Assembly (NCBI GenBank): GCA_900319235.1
Contig: ONNR01000010.1
Span: 88,840-152,839, forward strand
Direction: 5' to 3'
From: an uncultured Prevotellaceae bacterium
GTDB taxonomy: Bacteria > Bacteroidota > Bacteroidia > Bacteroidales > UBA3663
DNA: 64,000 nucleotides
Shown here: piece by piece, positions 57,991 to 64,000 of the stretch
Position numbering within the stretch: position 1 is the first letter of the stretch
Layout: the number at the start of each line of letters is the position of its first letter
Notes under the pieces: model-generated
Database searches by the model: none
What the model saw: only the letters and a program-made list of their open reading frames with translations
What the model was told of the DNA's origin: nothing
Made by a program: the position numbers and the translations under genes

Positions 57991-58128
57991 CTTTTGAAAG
58001 GTGAAGCACATCGCTGATGTGCGCTTAGACTTCGTGCAAGACAGATAGGAGAGCTCGCTCTCATAGATGCCTGGCACTAAGTCTAAGCATCTGGTGCTCC
58101 GCACCTACACCTTTCAAAAGTTTTTTTT
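57991..58128. ncRNA. Structured multi-hairpin element (about 138 nt)
   Basis: CTTTTGAAAGGTG (57991-58003) pairs with CACCTTTCAAAAG (58108-58120). Inside are four further nested or side-by-side stems: GCACATC/GATGTGC (58006-58022), GCTTAGACTT (58023-58032) with AAGTCTAAGC (58079-58088), GTGC/GCAC around an inner GAGAG/CTCTC hairpin (58034-58077), and GGTG/CACC (58093-58105). On the plus strand eight T follow. The fold resembles a branched RNA ending in a terminator, or a palindromic mobile repeat. No family is recognised. Confidence 0.6.
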
Positions 58129-58388
58129 CATATTAATCTATTCTTTACAAAAAAATACGGGATAGTATCTTTACACCAAATCACCATTCCATAGCAGAAA
58201 GTGAATTTTGCACTGCAAAAATAGGACTATTTCCCGACATCTCCAAACCTTTCTGCATTTTTCTTCATCATCATGCCATCTTTTTGCAAAAATCACGTAT
58301 CGAGGCGACAAGATTTAAGTCGTCTCTACGGCTCTGTCGCGCATTCGGGTACCTGTCGCCATATACTGGTCAAAAAGATGAAGAAAAA
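58129..58388. other. Intergenic region without a supported gene
   Basis: AT-rich sequence between the structured element and the small-protein promoter. One near-promoter box (TATCTTTA at about 58166) lacks a consensus -33 partner, and the frames are short. Nothing else is seen. Confidence 0.5.
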
Positions 58389-58420
58389 CTTGCAGGCGTG
58401 CAGAAAAGGCCTTACCTTTG
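58389..58420 (+). promoter_or_regulatory. Promoter of the 54-aa membrane protein
   Basis: CTTG at 58389-58392 (one base off TTTG), 20-bp spacer, TACCTTTG at 58413-58420. The leader of about 107 nt carries AATTAAC-type repeats and an 11-codon ORF from 58430. Confidence 0.65.
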
Positions 58421-58527
58421 CGGTGTCAAAATGAAAATCAATGAACAATTAACGGTTAACAATTAACAATTGATTTTCGAGACAAAAACAAAAAATAATA
58501 ATATTAACAATTAAAAAATATACAACT

Positions 58528-58692
58528 ATGTACGCAATCGCATTCTTCACCACCGTGATCCTTTTCTCAGCTAGCCTCTATGTCGGCAACAAGATCGCTG
58601 AGGCAGTTCGTAACCACAAGAGCAGCACTGCTGAGTCTGACTTCTTCATCAGCCCCAATCCCTATATCGGAGCCTTCCGTCACTCCGCATGA
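58528..58692 (+). CDS. Small membrane protein, 54 aa
   Basis: An ATG at 58528 opens a 54-codon frame ending in TGA at 58690-58692. The N-terminal 20 residues (MYAIAFFTTVILFSASLYVG) form one transmembrane helix; the rest is polar (NKIAEAVRNHKSSTAESDFF and ISPNPYIGAFRHSA). A consensus-like promoter and a strong terminator bracket it, and codon use resembles the coding genes nearby, so it is probably expressed. No homologous family is known to me. It is too short for many gene finders and faces the PARG gene convergently. Confidence 0.65.
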   Translation: MYAIAFFTTVILFSASLYVGNKIAEAVRNHKSSTAESDFFISPNPYIGAFRHSA

Positions 58693-58743
58693 TGCTCGCG
58701 AAATGCAACATCGCATCCCATATCTTGACAACCCTTTGTCATG

Positions 58744-58785
58744 AAACAATCCCCGAGAGCCTTTCGGTTCCCGGGGATTGTTTGT
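58744..58785. terminator. Bidirectional terminator between the small membrane protein and the PARG gene
   Basis: AAACAATCCCCGAGAGCC pairs with GGTTCCCGGGGATTGTTT around a TTTC loop, with a few mismatches. It serves the plus-strand small gene and may also stop the convergent PARG transcript. Confidence 0.8.
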
Positions 58786-58816
58786 TCGATGGAATCATTA
58801 ACGAATAAATAACTCC

Positions 58817-59653
58817 TTACTGATTGTCAATCCACACCTGCTGACCTTCCTCCTGAAGCGCTTTCGCAAAGACAGAACCTTGCACACTCATCGTCGTGCT
58901 CAAGGCAAAGACCACGATCGGGAAATTGTAGTCCTTCAGGCACTCAACGAAAAGTTTCGAGACAATCGCAATGGGGTTCCTGTAAGCTCCGCATCCCCAT
59001 GCACCCAGGATAATCACCTCATTTCCCTCCTTCGCAGCCACATCGAGAATCTTCCTGATGCGTGCCCGCATAATGTCCTCGTAGTTCTCAGGTCTCTTTT
59101 CCGGGTCCGACAACACAGGTGCTGCGCAAGTGATGACATTCGCCGTGTACCAGTTGTCGGAGTCCATCATTTGCGGATAAATCGGTTCTGTTCGCACATC
59201 CGTCTTGAACACCAGCACATCAGGCGTGTAGATGAGGTCGGCATTGCCCATGTAGTCCATTTGTCCCTTGTTATACATGTCGATATGCTTCTGGTAGAAA
59301 GGCTCCTTCATCGCCTGCAGGCAAGGTAGCAGCGTAGAGCATCTGCACAGTGACTCCTCCTGGGCGCCGGAAAGATAGGGGGCACCGCCGATCGAATGGT
59401 TGTTGGCATAGTTCAGCACTGCAACCTTCATGCTCTTGAATGCCTTCGCAGCTTCGAAACTTCGTTTGCCCGACACACAGTATTTCGTGGTCGTAGTCTC
59501 ACAAGCAGGCAGTTCAATCTTATCTTCCTCTGCCACCATGTACTGCTTCGCTATCGAGTGTTTGATGGCACTCTTCAGTTCCGGCATCTCCTTGCAGCAG
59601 TTTGCCGTGTCCATCATCACCTCGAAATTGAGTTTCATGTACTTTTTATCCAT
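58817..59653 (-). CDS. TIGR02452-type protein, PARG-like macrodomain
   Basis: A 278-aa protein resembling microbial poly(ADP-ribose) glycohydrolases. The diagnostic stretch is NYANNHSIGGAPYLSGAQEE followed by SLCRCSTL: the GG loop binds ADP-ribose and Glu99-Glu100 supply the catalytic residues. Other pieces of the fold are VAVLNYANN, GNEVIILGAWGCGAYRNPI and FPIVVFALSTT. TIGR02452 members remove ADP-ribose chains or ADP-ribose from proteins in the cytoplasm. It lies 205 bp downstream of a DUF3791/DUF3990 cassette on the same strand, so it may reverse modifications made by that ART-like protein. Start at 59653; an ATG five codons in (59638) is an alternative. Confidence 0.82.
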   Translation of the reverse strand: MDKKYMKLNFEVMMDTANCCKEMPELKSAIKHSIAKQYMVAEEDKIELPACETTTTKYCVSGKRSFEAAKAFKSMKVAVLNYANNHSIGGAPYLSGAQEESLCRCSTLLPCLQAMKEPFYQKHIDMYNKGQMDYMGNADLIYTPDVLVFKTDVRTEPIYPQMMDSDNWYTANVITCAAPVLSDPEKRPENYEDIMRARIRKILDVAAKEGNEVIILGAWGCGAYRNPIAIVSKLFVECLKDYNFPIVVFALSTTMSVQGSVFAKALQEEGQQVWIDNQ

Positions 59654-59700
59654 AAATAAAAACTATTAATGATTAATGTTTATGTTTCCTCTCTCACCAT

Positions 59701-59728
59701 TATGTGTCAAAATGACGGGAATGTAAAC
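59701..59728. repeat. 28-bp direct repeat, copy 1 (TGTCAAAATGACA type)
   Basis: TATGTGTCAAAATGACGGGA followed by ATGTAAAC, 48 bp upstream of the PARG start. A second copy (62288-62315) has AAA in place of GGG. The core TGTCAAAATGACA is palindromic. Confidence 0.75.
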
Positions 59729-59804
59729 ACATATAGTTTGATTTCTGCTGCTGACTGAAATAACTTCGATTTAATCATCAACTTCAAAAGTGAACCATAA
59801 ATAC

Positions 59805-59846
59805 AATAATCTCCGAAAAACTCAACCATTTTCGGAGATTATTTCA
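59805..59846. terminator. Terminator hairpin after the DUF3990 cassette
   Basis: AATAATCTCCGAAAA pairs with TTTTCGGAGATTATT (15 bp, 12-nt loop). It starts 12 bp past the last cassette gene's stop on the minus strand. The T-run is weak, but the stem is strong. Confidence 0.7.
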
Positions 59847-59858
59847 GTTCGTTATGTT

Positions 59859-60098
59859 CTAAATATGGTTTGACGAAGGGTTTGTATTTGTCATTAGTTC
59901 CTCATACAATGCCACAGGACCAAGATGCCACATCTTTGTTACTTCATTCTCCAGCTGCTTATAGGTGGCGGAAGAATAGATAGTCTTCATTGCATCCACG
60001 ATGCTTATATTTTCATCCTCCATAAGCATCCCTGTCAACCATGCCACTTTCGATGGCAGTAACAGGTAAAGATTATCTTGATTAATATCGAGTTTCAT
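59859..60098 (-). CDS. Small protein of the DUF3990 cassette (79 aa)
   Basis: A 79-aa soluble protein read in a four-base overlap with the DUF3990 gene (its ATG overlaps the preceding stop). The sequence (SKVAWLTGMLMEDENISIVD, SATYKQLENEVTKMWHLGP) is mostly helical. It may be a divergent relative of DUF3791, as small helical proteins commonly accompany DUF3990, but I cannot assign a family. It could be the antitoxin or a third partner. Confidence 0.6.
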   Translation of the reverse strand: MKLDINQDNLYLLLPSKVAWLTGMLMEDENISIVDAMKTIYSSATYKQLENEVTKMWHLGPVALYEELMTNTNPSSNHI

Positions 60099-60580
60099 TT
60101 CGTTACAATGATTGCTTCTTTGAAAGTCAAGTACTTCAAAGCGATTTCTGTATGGAATAAGTATTGGTCAACCAGTTTATAGGTCTTCAGTGCTGCAATC
60201 AGTTCCTGCTTGCTCAACAGACCACCTTCGTATAATGCAAAAGCCGCATATACTCGGTCATTTGCCACAGGTCCAAAGACGATATCATACGAATGAGAAA
60301 AGCCTTTTTGTGTACGATTCTGCATCACGAAATCGACCCATTCTTCTGTAGGAGCATCGAATATCAGACAGTTCACTCGTTTTTGAACTTCTTCATCAAA
60401 ATCGAAAACATTGACATATCCAGCATTCGTTTCCTTTTCCTTCATTTTCCTGCGCACCCAATCCTCAGCCTGTTTGAAAGATGTGGTTGTATAAAAGCCG
60501 CTGCCATAGTCAAGTGTGCGGTTAGGTTCTCTAATCTCTGGACATATCACTTGCTCCAGACTTCCATGATATAGTATCAT
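60095..60580 (-). CDS. DUF3990 protein, candidate ADP-ribosyltransferase
   Basis: A 161-aa protein with the DUF3990 pattern: MILYHGSLEQVICPEI at the N terminus, then DYGSGFYTTTSFKQAEDWVR and a conserved SYDIVFGPVANDRVY. The family is placed among ADP-ribosyltransferase-like folds; YHG and the GFYTTT block correspond to the NAD-binding His/Tyr positions of ART toxins. The third catalytic Glu is not clear by eye. No signal peptide, so it should act inside the cell. It overlaps by 4 bp the DUF3791 gene upstream and the 79-aa gene downstream, a typical toxin-antitoxin arrangement. Codon use is AT-rich, unlike the metabolic genes nearby, which suggests horizontal transfer. Confidence 0.75.
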   Translation of the reverse strand: MILYHGSLEQVICPEIREPNRTLDYGSGFYTTTSFKQAEDWVRRKMKEKETNAGYVNVFDFDEEVQKRVNCLIFDAPTEEWVDFVMQNRTQKGFSHSYDIVFGPVANDRVYAAFALYEGGLLSKQELIAALKTYKLVDQYLFHTEIALKYLTFKEAIIVTK

Positions 60581-60801
60581 ACCTGTTTCCCCTTTCTTAA
60601 ATTGATGAACTCGTCAATATCTTCCAAGATCCACTGACGACTTTGGGTATGCAACGTTTCGTAGTGCTCACATAGATAGTCGAGAGCATTATAGTTATCC
60701 AACTGGCGCATCGCTTCCTCTCCCGTCAGTCGTTTCTCATTCTTATATTGCTCAATGCAGAATGAGACAAAATAAGCTATGTCAAGATTTTTCTTATCCA
60801 T
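60577..60801 (-). CDS. DUF3791 protein, probable partner of DUF3990
   Basis: A 74-aa helical protein with the DUF3791 features YFVSFCIEQYKNEKRLTGEE, LDYLCEHYETLHTQS and ILEDIDEFINLRKG. It is the first gene of the cassette. Small DUF3791 proteins usually sit beside DUF3990 genes, so it is a likely antitoxin or cofactor; that role is not proven. Its stop overlaps the next start by 4 bp, and a near-consensus promoter lies 50 bp upstream. Confidence 0.75.
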   Translation of the reverse strand: MDKKNLDIAYFVSFCIEQYKNEKRLTGEEAMRQLDNYNALDYLCEHYETLHTQSRQWILEDIDEFINLRKGKQV

Positions 60802-60851
60802 AATCTATATTGTGTCTAATAGTGAACTAAATATAGACATTGTTTACGGTG

Positions 60852-60883
60852 CAAAGAAACAAATTATTTCCGACATTTCCAAA
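60852..60883 (-). promoter_or_regulatory. Probable promoter of the DUF3791/DUF3990 cassette
   Basis: On the minus strand TTTG (60880-60883), 20-bp spacer, TTTCTTTG (60852-60859), one base off the TAnnTTTG consensus. Confidence 0.6.
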
Positions 60884-60976
60884 TTATCATCTCTTTATTT
60901 TCTTTTTTTTACTAAAAAGTCTTTTTTTAGGCTTGTTTGCAGTACATAATACCAGATAAAAAACTAGACACAATTC

Positions 60977-61020
60977 ATTCACGAATAATTAACGATTCAT
61001 TACACGGTCATTAACGTTAA
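60977..61020. repeat. Short tandem repeat, 4 x 11 bp, copy 1
   Basis: Units ATTCACGAATA, ATTAACGATTC, ATTACACGGTC, ATTAACGTTAA. A nearly identical array is at 63427-63470. Confidence 0.9.
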
Positions 61021-61026
61021 AGAACA

Positions 61027-61151
61027 GACCCCTTCTAATCCCCCTGCTTAGGTATTCCGCCCCCGCTGTTCGGGGGACCGAGGGGGTGCGGCAAGAGGAG
61101 GTAAGTCTCGACCAGCAAGTCATCCCCCTAAGCAGGGGGACCGAGGGGGTC
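61027..61151. repeat. 125-bp element with inverted ends (CCCCCTGCTTAGGGGG type), copy 2
   Basis: The left end (61027-61052) and right end (61123-61151) are inverted copies of the sequence flanking 56108-56217. An internal CCCCCGCTGTTCGGGGGACC and GAGGGGGT belong to the same motif family. It lies between the cassette promoter and the 302-aa gene. No ORF inside. Confidence 0.8.
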
Positions 61152-61155
61152 TTTG

Positions 61156-62064
61156 TCAACCAATTTTCACCCTTATCGGACACCATTTGCGCCAGCCCTT
61201 CTTCTTCGACAGCGCTTCCAACTCTTCGCAATAAAACCTAGTATAAAATTCCTCGTACCATTGATTTTTGGAATAGCACACGTACTCCTTTGGGAACATT
61301 CCCAAATCAATGAGACCCTTATCAATTTGTTCCGAGAAGTACCCATAAAATGCATTCACCATCTCCTCAATCCTTTCCCACCATTTTGGGATATAATCTA
61401 CGAAAGGAGTCGTGACGGTCAGATCATGTCCATTGCACAAAGGAACAATCACAGTGATCCAATCTTCTTTCATCTCGCAAAGCCCCTGATAACGCGACTG
61501 GATATAAGACTCGAGGCATCGCATCCCCATCAATTTCGCCCGCAACTTATTCATTTCCTTCCTCTTCTGTATCTTCGGGATTTCGTGTCCGATGATCCTT
61601 ATCTCCCGATTCCATTTAGGAAAGAATTCGGGCACATGGTCAATGAAGTCGATCAAATCTTTCTCCGACCATTGTCTGAAGCTGATTCGAAAATGGAAAG
61701 CCGGAACCTCAATAAATGGATTTGGGCACAGACGCCTGCTACAGTAACAATTGATAGTATATCTATCCACCCAGTTATTGGGAAATACAAAACGAATGGT
61801 TTCCACATAGAAATGGCCGAAGAGGTCTTCGCCTTGTATTGGCAGGTACACGCCCTTCTCCTCAGAAAGGACATAGAAATTAAGCCCATCATCCGTCAAC
61901 TTGCGAATCAGAAGATAGGTCATGATGGTCTTGCTCGTACCGATTCTTCCAATCTGTGGGAACCTCTCACGCAGTTCCTTTTTCCGGTGCTTGAAGTAGG
62001 TTCCCCAGATCATCCCCTCGTCCATACGGGTCCTTTTCAGCCATTGTAACAGATTTCTTGACAT
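61156..62064 (-). CDS. Hypothetical protein, 302 aa
   Basis: A soluble, basic protein without signal peptide or membrane segment. It starts MSRNLLQWLKRTRMDEGMIW and ends RKWCPIRVKIG. It contains no domain I recognise; there is a cluster of conserved-looking aromatic and Cys residues (DRYTINCYCSRRLCPNPFIE) that could bind metal or nucleic acid. The complementary strand has an open frame of nearly the same length (61153-62049), but the minus reading has the better start, a natural-looking composition and better codon use. Base composition is AT-richer than the metabolic genes. The stop codon lies 5 bp from the inverted-repeat element at 61027-61151. Confidence 0.6.
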   Translation of the reverse strand: MSRNLLQWLKRTRMDEGMIWGTYFKHRKKELRERFPQIGRIGTSKTIMTYLLIRKLTDDGLNFYVLSEEKGVYLPIQGEDLFGHFYVETIRFVFPNNWVDRYTINCYCSRRLCPNPFIEVPAFHFRISFRQWSEKDLIDFIDHVPEFFPKWNREIRIIGHEIPKIQKRKEMNKLRAKLMGMRCLESYIQSRYQGLCEMKEDWITVIVPLCNGHDLTVTTPFVDYIPKWWERIEEMVNAFYGYFSEQIDKGLIDLGMFPKEYVCYSKNQWYEEFYTRFYCEELEALSKKKGWRKWCPIRVKIG

Positions 62065-62459
62065 ATATTCCGAATTAAAGGAAGGAGCAGAAAGGAATAG
62101 GTTTTGGAAGTGAATACCAAACGATACCTTGCCTTACGAAGCATTTTCTTAGTTGTATAAGTTTCATAACTTATTGTCGATTAATCCCACCGATTCGTGC
62201 CCAGAGCCTCGTATCGCCAATTTTTTCAGGCATCCTAGATGTTCCAAAACAATTCCTTTCCACACCTTCATGTTTGACATCTAATACTATGTGTCAAAAT
62301 GACAAAAATGTAAACTCACCAACACCATACCCCATTCGTGTCGATTCCCCGATTCGTGTTCACCCTTGATATGAAACACAAAAAGAACGCTGAAAAAATT
62401 AACCCATTTCGCCATTTTTCCTTAAATCATAGAAAAAACCGTCATAAAATAGAACATAA
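62065..62459. other. Intergenic region holding the second 28-bp repeat
   Basis: About 395 bp with no supported gene. It holds the second copy of the 28-bp repeat at 62288-62315, two similar ATTCGTG stretches (about 62188 and 62335), and AT-rich sequence before the MNT-HEPN promoter. Confidence 0.5.
62288..62315. repeat. 28-bp direct repeat, copy 2 (TGTCAAAATGACA type)
   Basis: TATGTGTCAAAATGACAAAA followed by ATGTAAAC, differing from the copy at 59701-59728 at three positions. The two copies flank 2.56 kb with the cassette and the 302-aa gene. Confidence 0.75.
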
Positions 62460-62491
62460 TTTGTTTTTTTAATTAATTCTGCGTATATTTG
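62460..62491 (+). promoter_or_regulatory. Promoter of the MNT-HEPN pair
   Basis: TTTG at 62460-62463, 20-bp spacer, TATATTTG at 62484-62491, 35 bp before the ATG. Confidence 0.8.
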
Positions 62492-62526
62492 CAGCGCACT
62501 TTCCACTAAATCGAAAATGAAGAATC

Positions 62527-62835
62527 ATGAAACAGTCTCGAATCATAGATGAGATTAGCCAAGCTCTTCGCTCTTTGCCCATAGGCATAGAGGTGCGTCT
62601 TTATGGCAGTCAGGCAAGAGGCGATGCTCGTCCAAATTCCGACATCGACCTTTTGATTCTTGTTGATAAACCATCGTTGACTGACAAAGATGAAGACATG
62701 ATATTTACACCTCTTTACAAAATTGAGTTACAAACAGGTATCCTCATCAACCCGATTATAATGCCCAAACAAGAATGGGGAAAGCATATAAGTCCCTTCT
62801 TTGTAAACGTTGAAAATGAGTATATAAGAATATGA
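62527..62835 (+). CDS. MNT-type minimal nucleotidyltransferase (MntA-like antitoxin)
   Basis: A 102-aa protein with the minimal nucleotidyltransferase motif RLYGSQARGDARPNSDIDLL: the GS loop and the metal-binding Asp39 and Asp41 are intact, with a possible third acidic residue in YKIELQTGI. In characterised HEPN-MNT modules the MNT protein inactivates the HEPN RNase by adding AMP to it. It overlaps the HEPN gene by 4 bp. Whether this pair works the same way is inferred from that order and the motifs. Confidence 0.85.
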   Translation: MKQSRIIDEISQALRSLPIGIEVRLYGSQARGDARPNSDIDLLILVDKPSLTDKDEDMIFTPLYKIELQTGILINPIIMPKQEWGKHISPFFVNVENEYIRI

Positions 62836-63257
62836 CCAAACTTTCATTGACAGACGAGCAACGTCGCGACATAGTTCGCTATCGTTTGGAAACTGCCCTA
62901 TCAACACTATCGGAAGTAGAAAGTCATAAAGCGAACGGCTTTTATAACACAGCAGTCAACCGTTTGTATTATGCTTGCTATTATGCCGCAACAGCAATGC
63001 TCATTTCACTGAAAATAGATGTAAGGTCACATGATGGAGTAAGACAAAGCATCGGCCAGCATGTGGTCCTTTCAGGTATTCTATCTCCTGAACAAGGCCG
63101 TTTCTATAGTCGACTCTTTTCCAAACGAAGTGCTGGAGACTATGATGACTTTTTCAATCATTCTCTATCAACTGTCGAAGAACTAATGCCACAAGCTTAT
63201 CAATTTGTGGATACACTACGCACAAAACTCGAAGCGTGGCTCAATGACAACAATTAA
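62832..63257 (+). CDS. HEPN domain protein (HepT/UPF0332-like toxin)
   Basis: A 141-aa helical protein of the HEPN group. The fold pattern is NGFYNTAVNRLYYACYYAATAM, and RQSIGQH fits the RX4-6H catalytic motif of HEPN RNases. It is the second gene of the pair, starting 4 bp inside the MNT gene, which is the common arrangement. Cytoplasmic, predicted RNase; target unknown. A terminator follows about 30 bp after the stop. Confidence 0.82.
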   Translation: MTKLSLTDEQRRDIVRYRLETALSTLSEVESHKANGFYNTAVNRLYYACYYAATAMLISLKIDVRSHDGVRQSIGQHVVLSGILSPEQGRFYSRLFSKRSAGDYDDFFNHSLSTVEELMPQAYQFVDTLRTKLEAWLNDNN

Positions 63258-63288
63258 CAATCCAAATATTTCTACCCCACTTTTCCTA

Positions 63289-63314
63289 GCCTCCAAATCA
63301 TTGGAGGCTTTTTT
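63289..63314 (+). terminator. Intrinsic terminator of the MNT-HEPN pair
   Basis: GCCTCCAA pairs with TTGGAGGC around ATCA, followed by TTTTTT. Confidence 0.9.
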
Positions 63315-63426
63315 ATTATCCTTCCTAAGCAAAGGAGAGGAGAGGGGATTGGTTCCGGATAGCTATTCTGCCGCAGGCTTTTTCAGCCTCTACACATTTC
63401 AATAAGTTTTTTTCTTATAATAATGT

Positions 63427-63470
63427 CATTAACGAATAATTAACGGCTCATTACACGGTCATTAACGTTA
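63427..63470. repeat. Short tandem repeat, 4 x 11 bp, copy 2
   Basis: Units ATTAACGAATA, ATTAACGGCTC, ATTACACGGTC, ATTAACGTTAA. It lies 20 bp beyond the 3' end of the interrupted gene at 63490. Copy 1 is at 60977-61020. Confidence 0.9.
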
Positions 63471-63489
63471 AAGCCCATTTCACTGCTCA

Positions 63490-63891
63490 TCATAACCGCT
63501 GAAGACCCGAGTACACCCACATGATGTTGTTGAACTCGACATACAGCTGCAGCACCGAGTTCTTCTGTGCCCGCACCCGTACGACCCCAGTATCCCCATC
63601 CTGGTCAATCACCGAGAACTCGACCTGCTCACCACCCGCATCATCCTGGTCATCATCTCCTCGGTCCAAGATGATGTAACGCTGTTCCTGCTCCGAATAG
63701 ATGGTGATGGTCTCCTTGTCCGTGTCGATAGAAAGCACGATTTTCGAAGGCTCCCAGTCCGACTACTCATGCCATTGATTGTCATCGTCAACATACTTGT
63801 ATGCAAAAAAAGAAGCACGATAGAACAAAGACTCAGCCTCGGCAATACCAAAGCAAAGACATGCCAATAAGGCAAAGATCAGTTTTTTCAT
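63490..63891 (-). pseudogene. Secreted hypothetical protein gene interrupted by an amber codon
   Basis: From an ATG at 63891 the frame encodes a signal peptide (MKKLIFALLACLCFGIAEAE) and 22 further residues to WHE, then a TAG at 63763-63765, and continues without frameshift (SDWEPSKIVLSIDTDKETIT...) to a TGA at 63490-63492. The total would be 133 residues. A single G-to-A change from TGG (Trp) would explain the stop. The downstream part alone has no signal peptide. Readthrough is possible but unsupported. The acidic middle (DRGDDDQDDAGGEQ) and beta-rich ending suggest a small periplasmic protein of unknown function. Confidence 0.75.
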
Positions 63892-64000
63892 AATTGTATT
63901 CCACTAGTGTCCTAAATGTTCTTTGAAAATACCTTCGTAACTTTTTGAATTTCCGAAAAAAAGATATCGAAAATACTACTCCCCACATTATTTTTGGCTG

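Noticed and set aside
61153..62049. A 298-codon plus-strand frame opposite the 302-aa gene
   Set aside because: The minus reading has a better start and a more protein-like composition. The plus frame is rich in shadow-type residues and lacks a promoter or ribosome-binding site.

Overview
The window looks like a chromosomal segment of a gut or rumen Bacteroidales bacterium, most likely Prevotella-like. Support comes from the recurrent Bacteroidetes promoter (TTTG, about 20 bp, TAnnTTTG) in front of many transcription units, two SusC/SusD pairs, two hybrid two-component systems, a bifunctional formiminotransferase-cyclodeaminase hut operon and SpII lipoproteins. Species cannot be fixed from sequence alone.

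Layout. 1-4111 (minus): S41 protease, C1 peptidase, serine acetyltransferase and a partial THUMP RNA methyltransferase in one operon. 4264-9802 (plus): outer-membrane barrel, ParC-type topoisomerase subunit, DUF3316-like protein, S41 lipoprotein. 9866-10641: tRNA-Leu and ten 42-bp tandem repeats. 10678-25676: a secreted protein, then a polysaccharide utilization locus (PUL) with a CE12-type esterase, a double-SGNH esterase, a sulfatase, a GH28-GH106 fusion, SusC and SusD. The enzymes point to rhamnogalacturonan-I. 25904-29908: ManC, ArgB, and a LytS/LytR-type pair. 29915-36428 (minus): hut operon (ftcD-hutU-hutH-hutI). 36834-47836 (minus): second PUL with SusC, SusD, a GH2 enzyme and an HTCS regulator. 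48016-49320 (minus): two adjacent DUF4230 paralogues. 49656-57114 (plus): fructan/fructose module with a sugar-binding hybrid kinase, GH32, an MFS transporter and a PfkB fructokinase. 57333-63891: a more AT-rich accessory stretch with a possible clan-CD-like protein, a 54-aa membrane peptide, a PARG-type macrodomain protein, a DUF3791/DUF3990 cassette (candidate ADP-ribosyltransferase), a MNT-HEPN toxin-antitoxin pair and an amber-interrupted secreted-protein gene.

Two signals stand out beyond gene content. First, a diffuse family of short tandem repeats (unit 7-11 bp, usually 4-6 copies, a different sequence at each site) sits in gene junctions, often touching a stop codon or lying just before a start. 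It also occurs inside coding regions, where 9-bp units preserve frame and encode Ser-Asn-Pro or Arg-Thr-X runs. Second, a DUF3990-type ART cassette lies just upstream of, and on the same strand as, a poly(ADP-ribose)-glycohydrolase-like gene, in an AT-rich stretch with an imperfect 28-bp direct repeat at 59701 and 62288. Other points include a ~138-nt multi-hairpin element, two short transcription units with their own promoter and terminator, and two long inverted-repeat elements.
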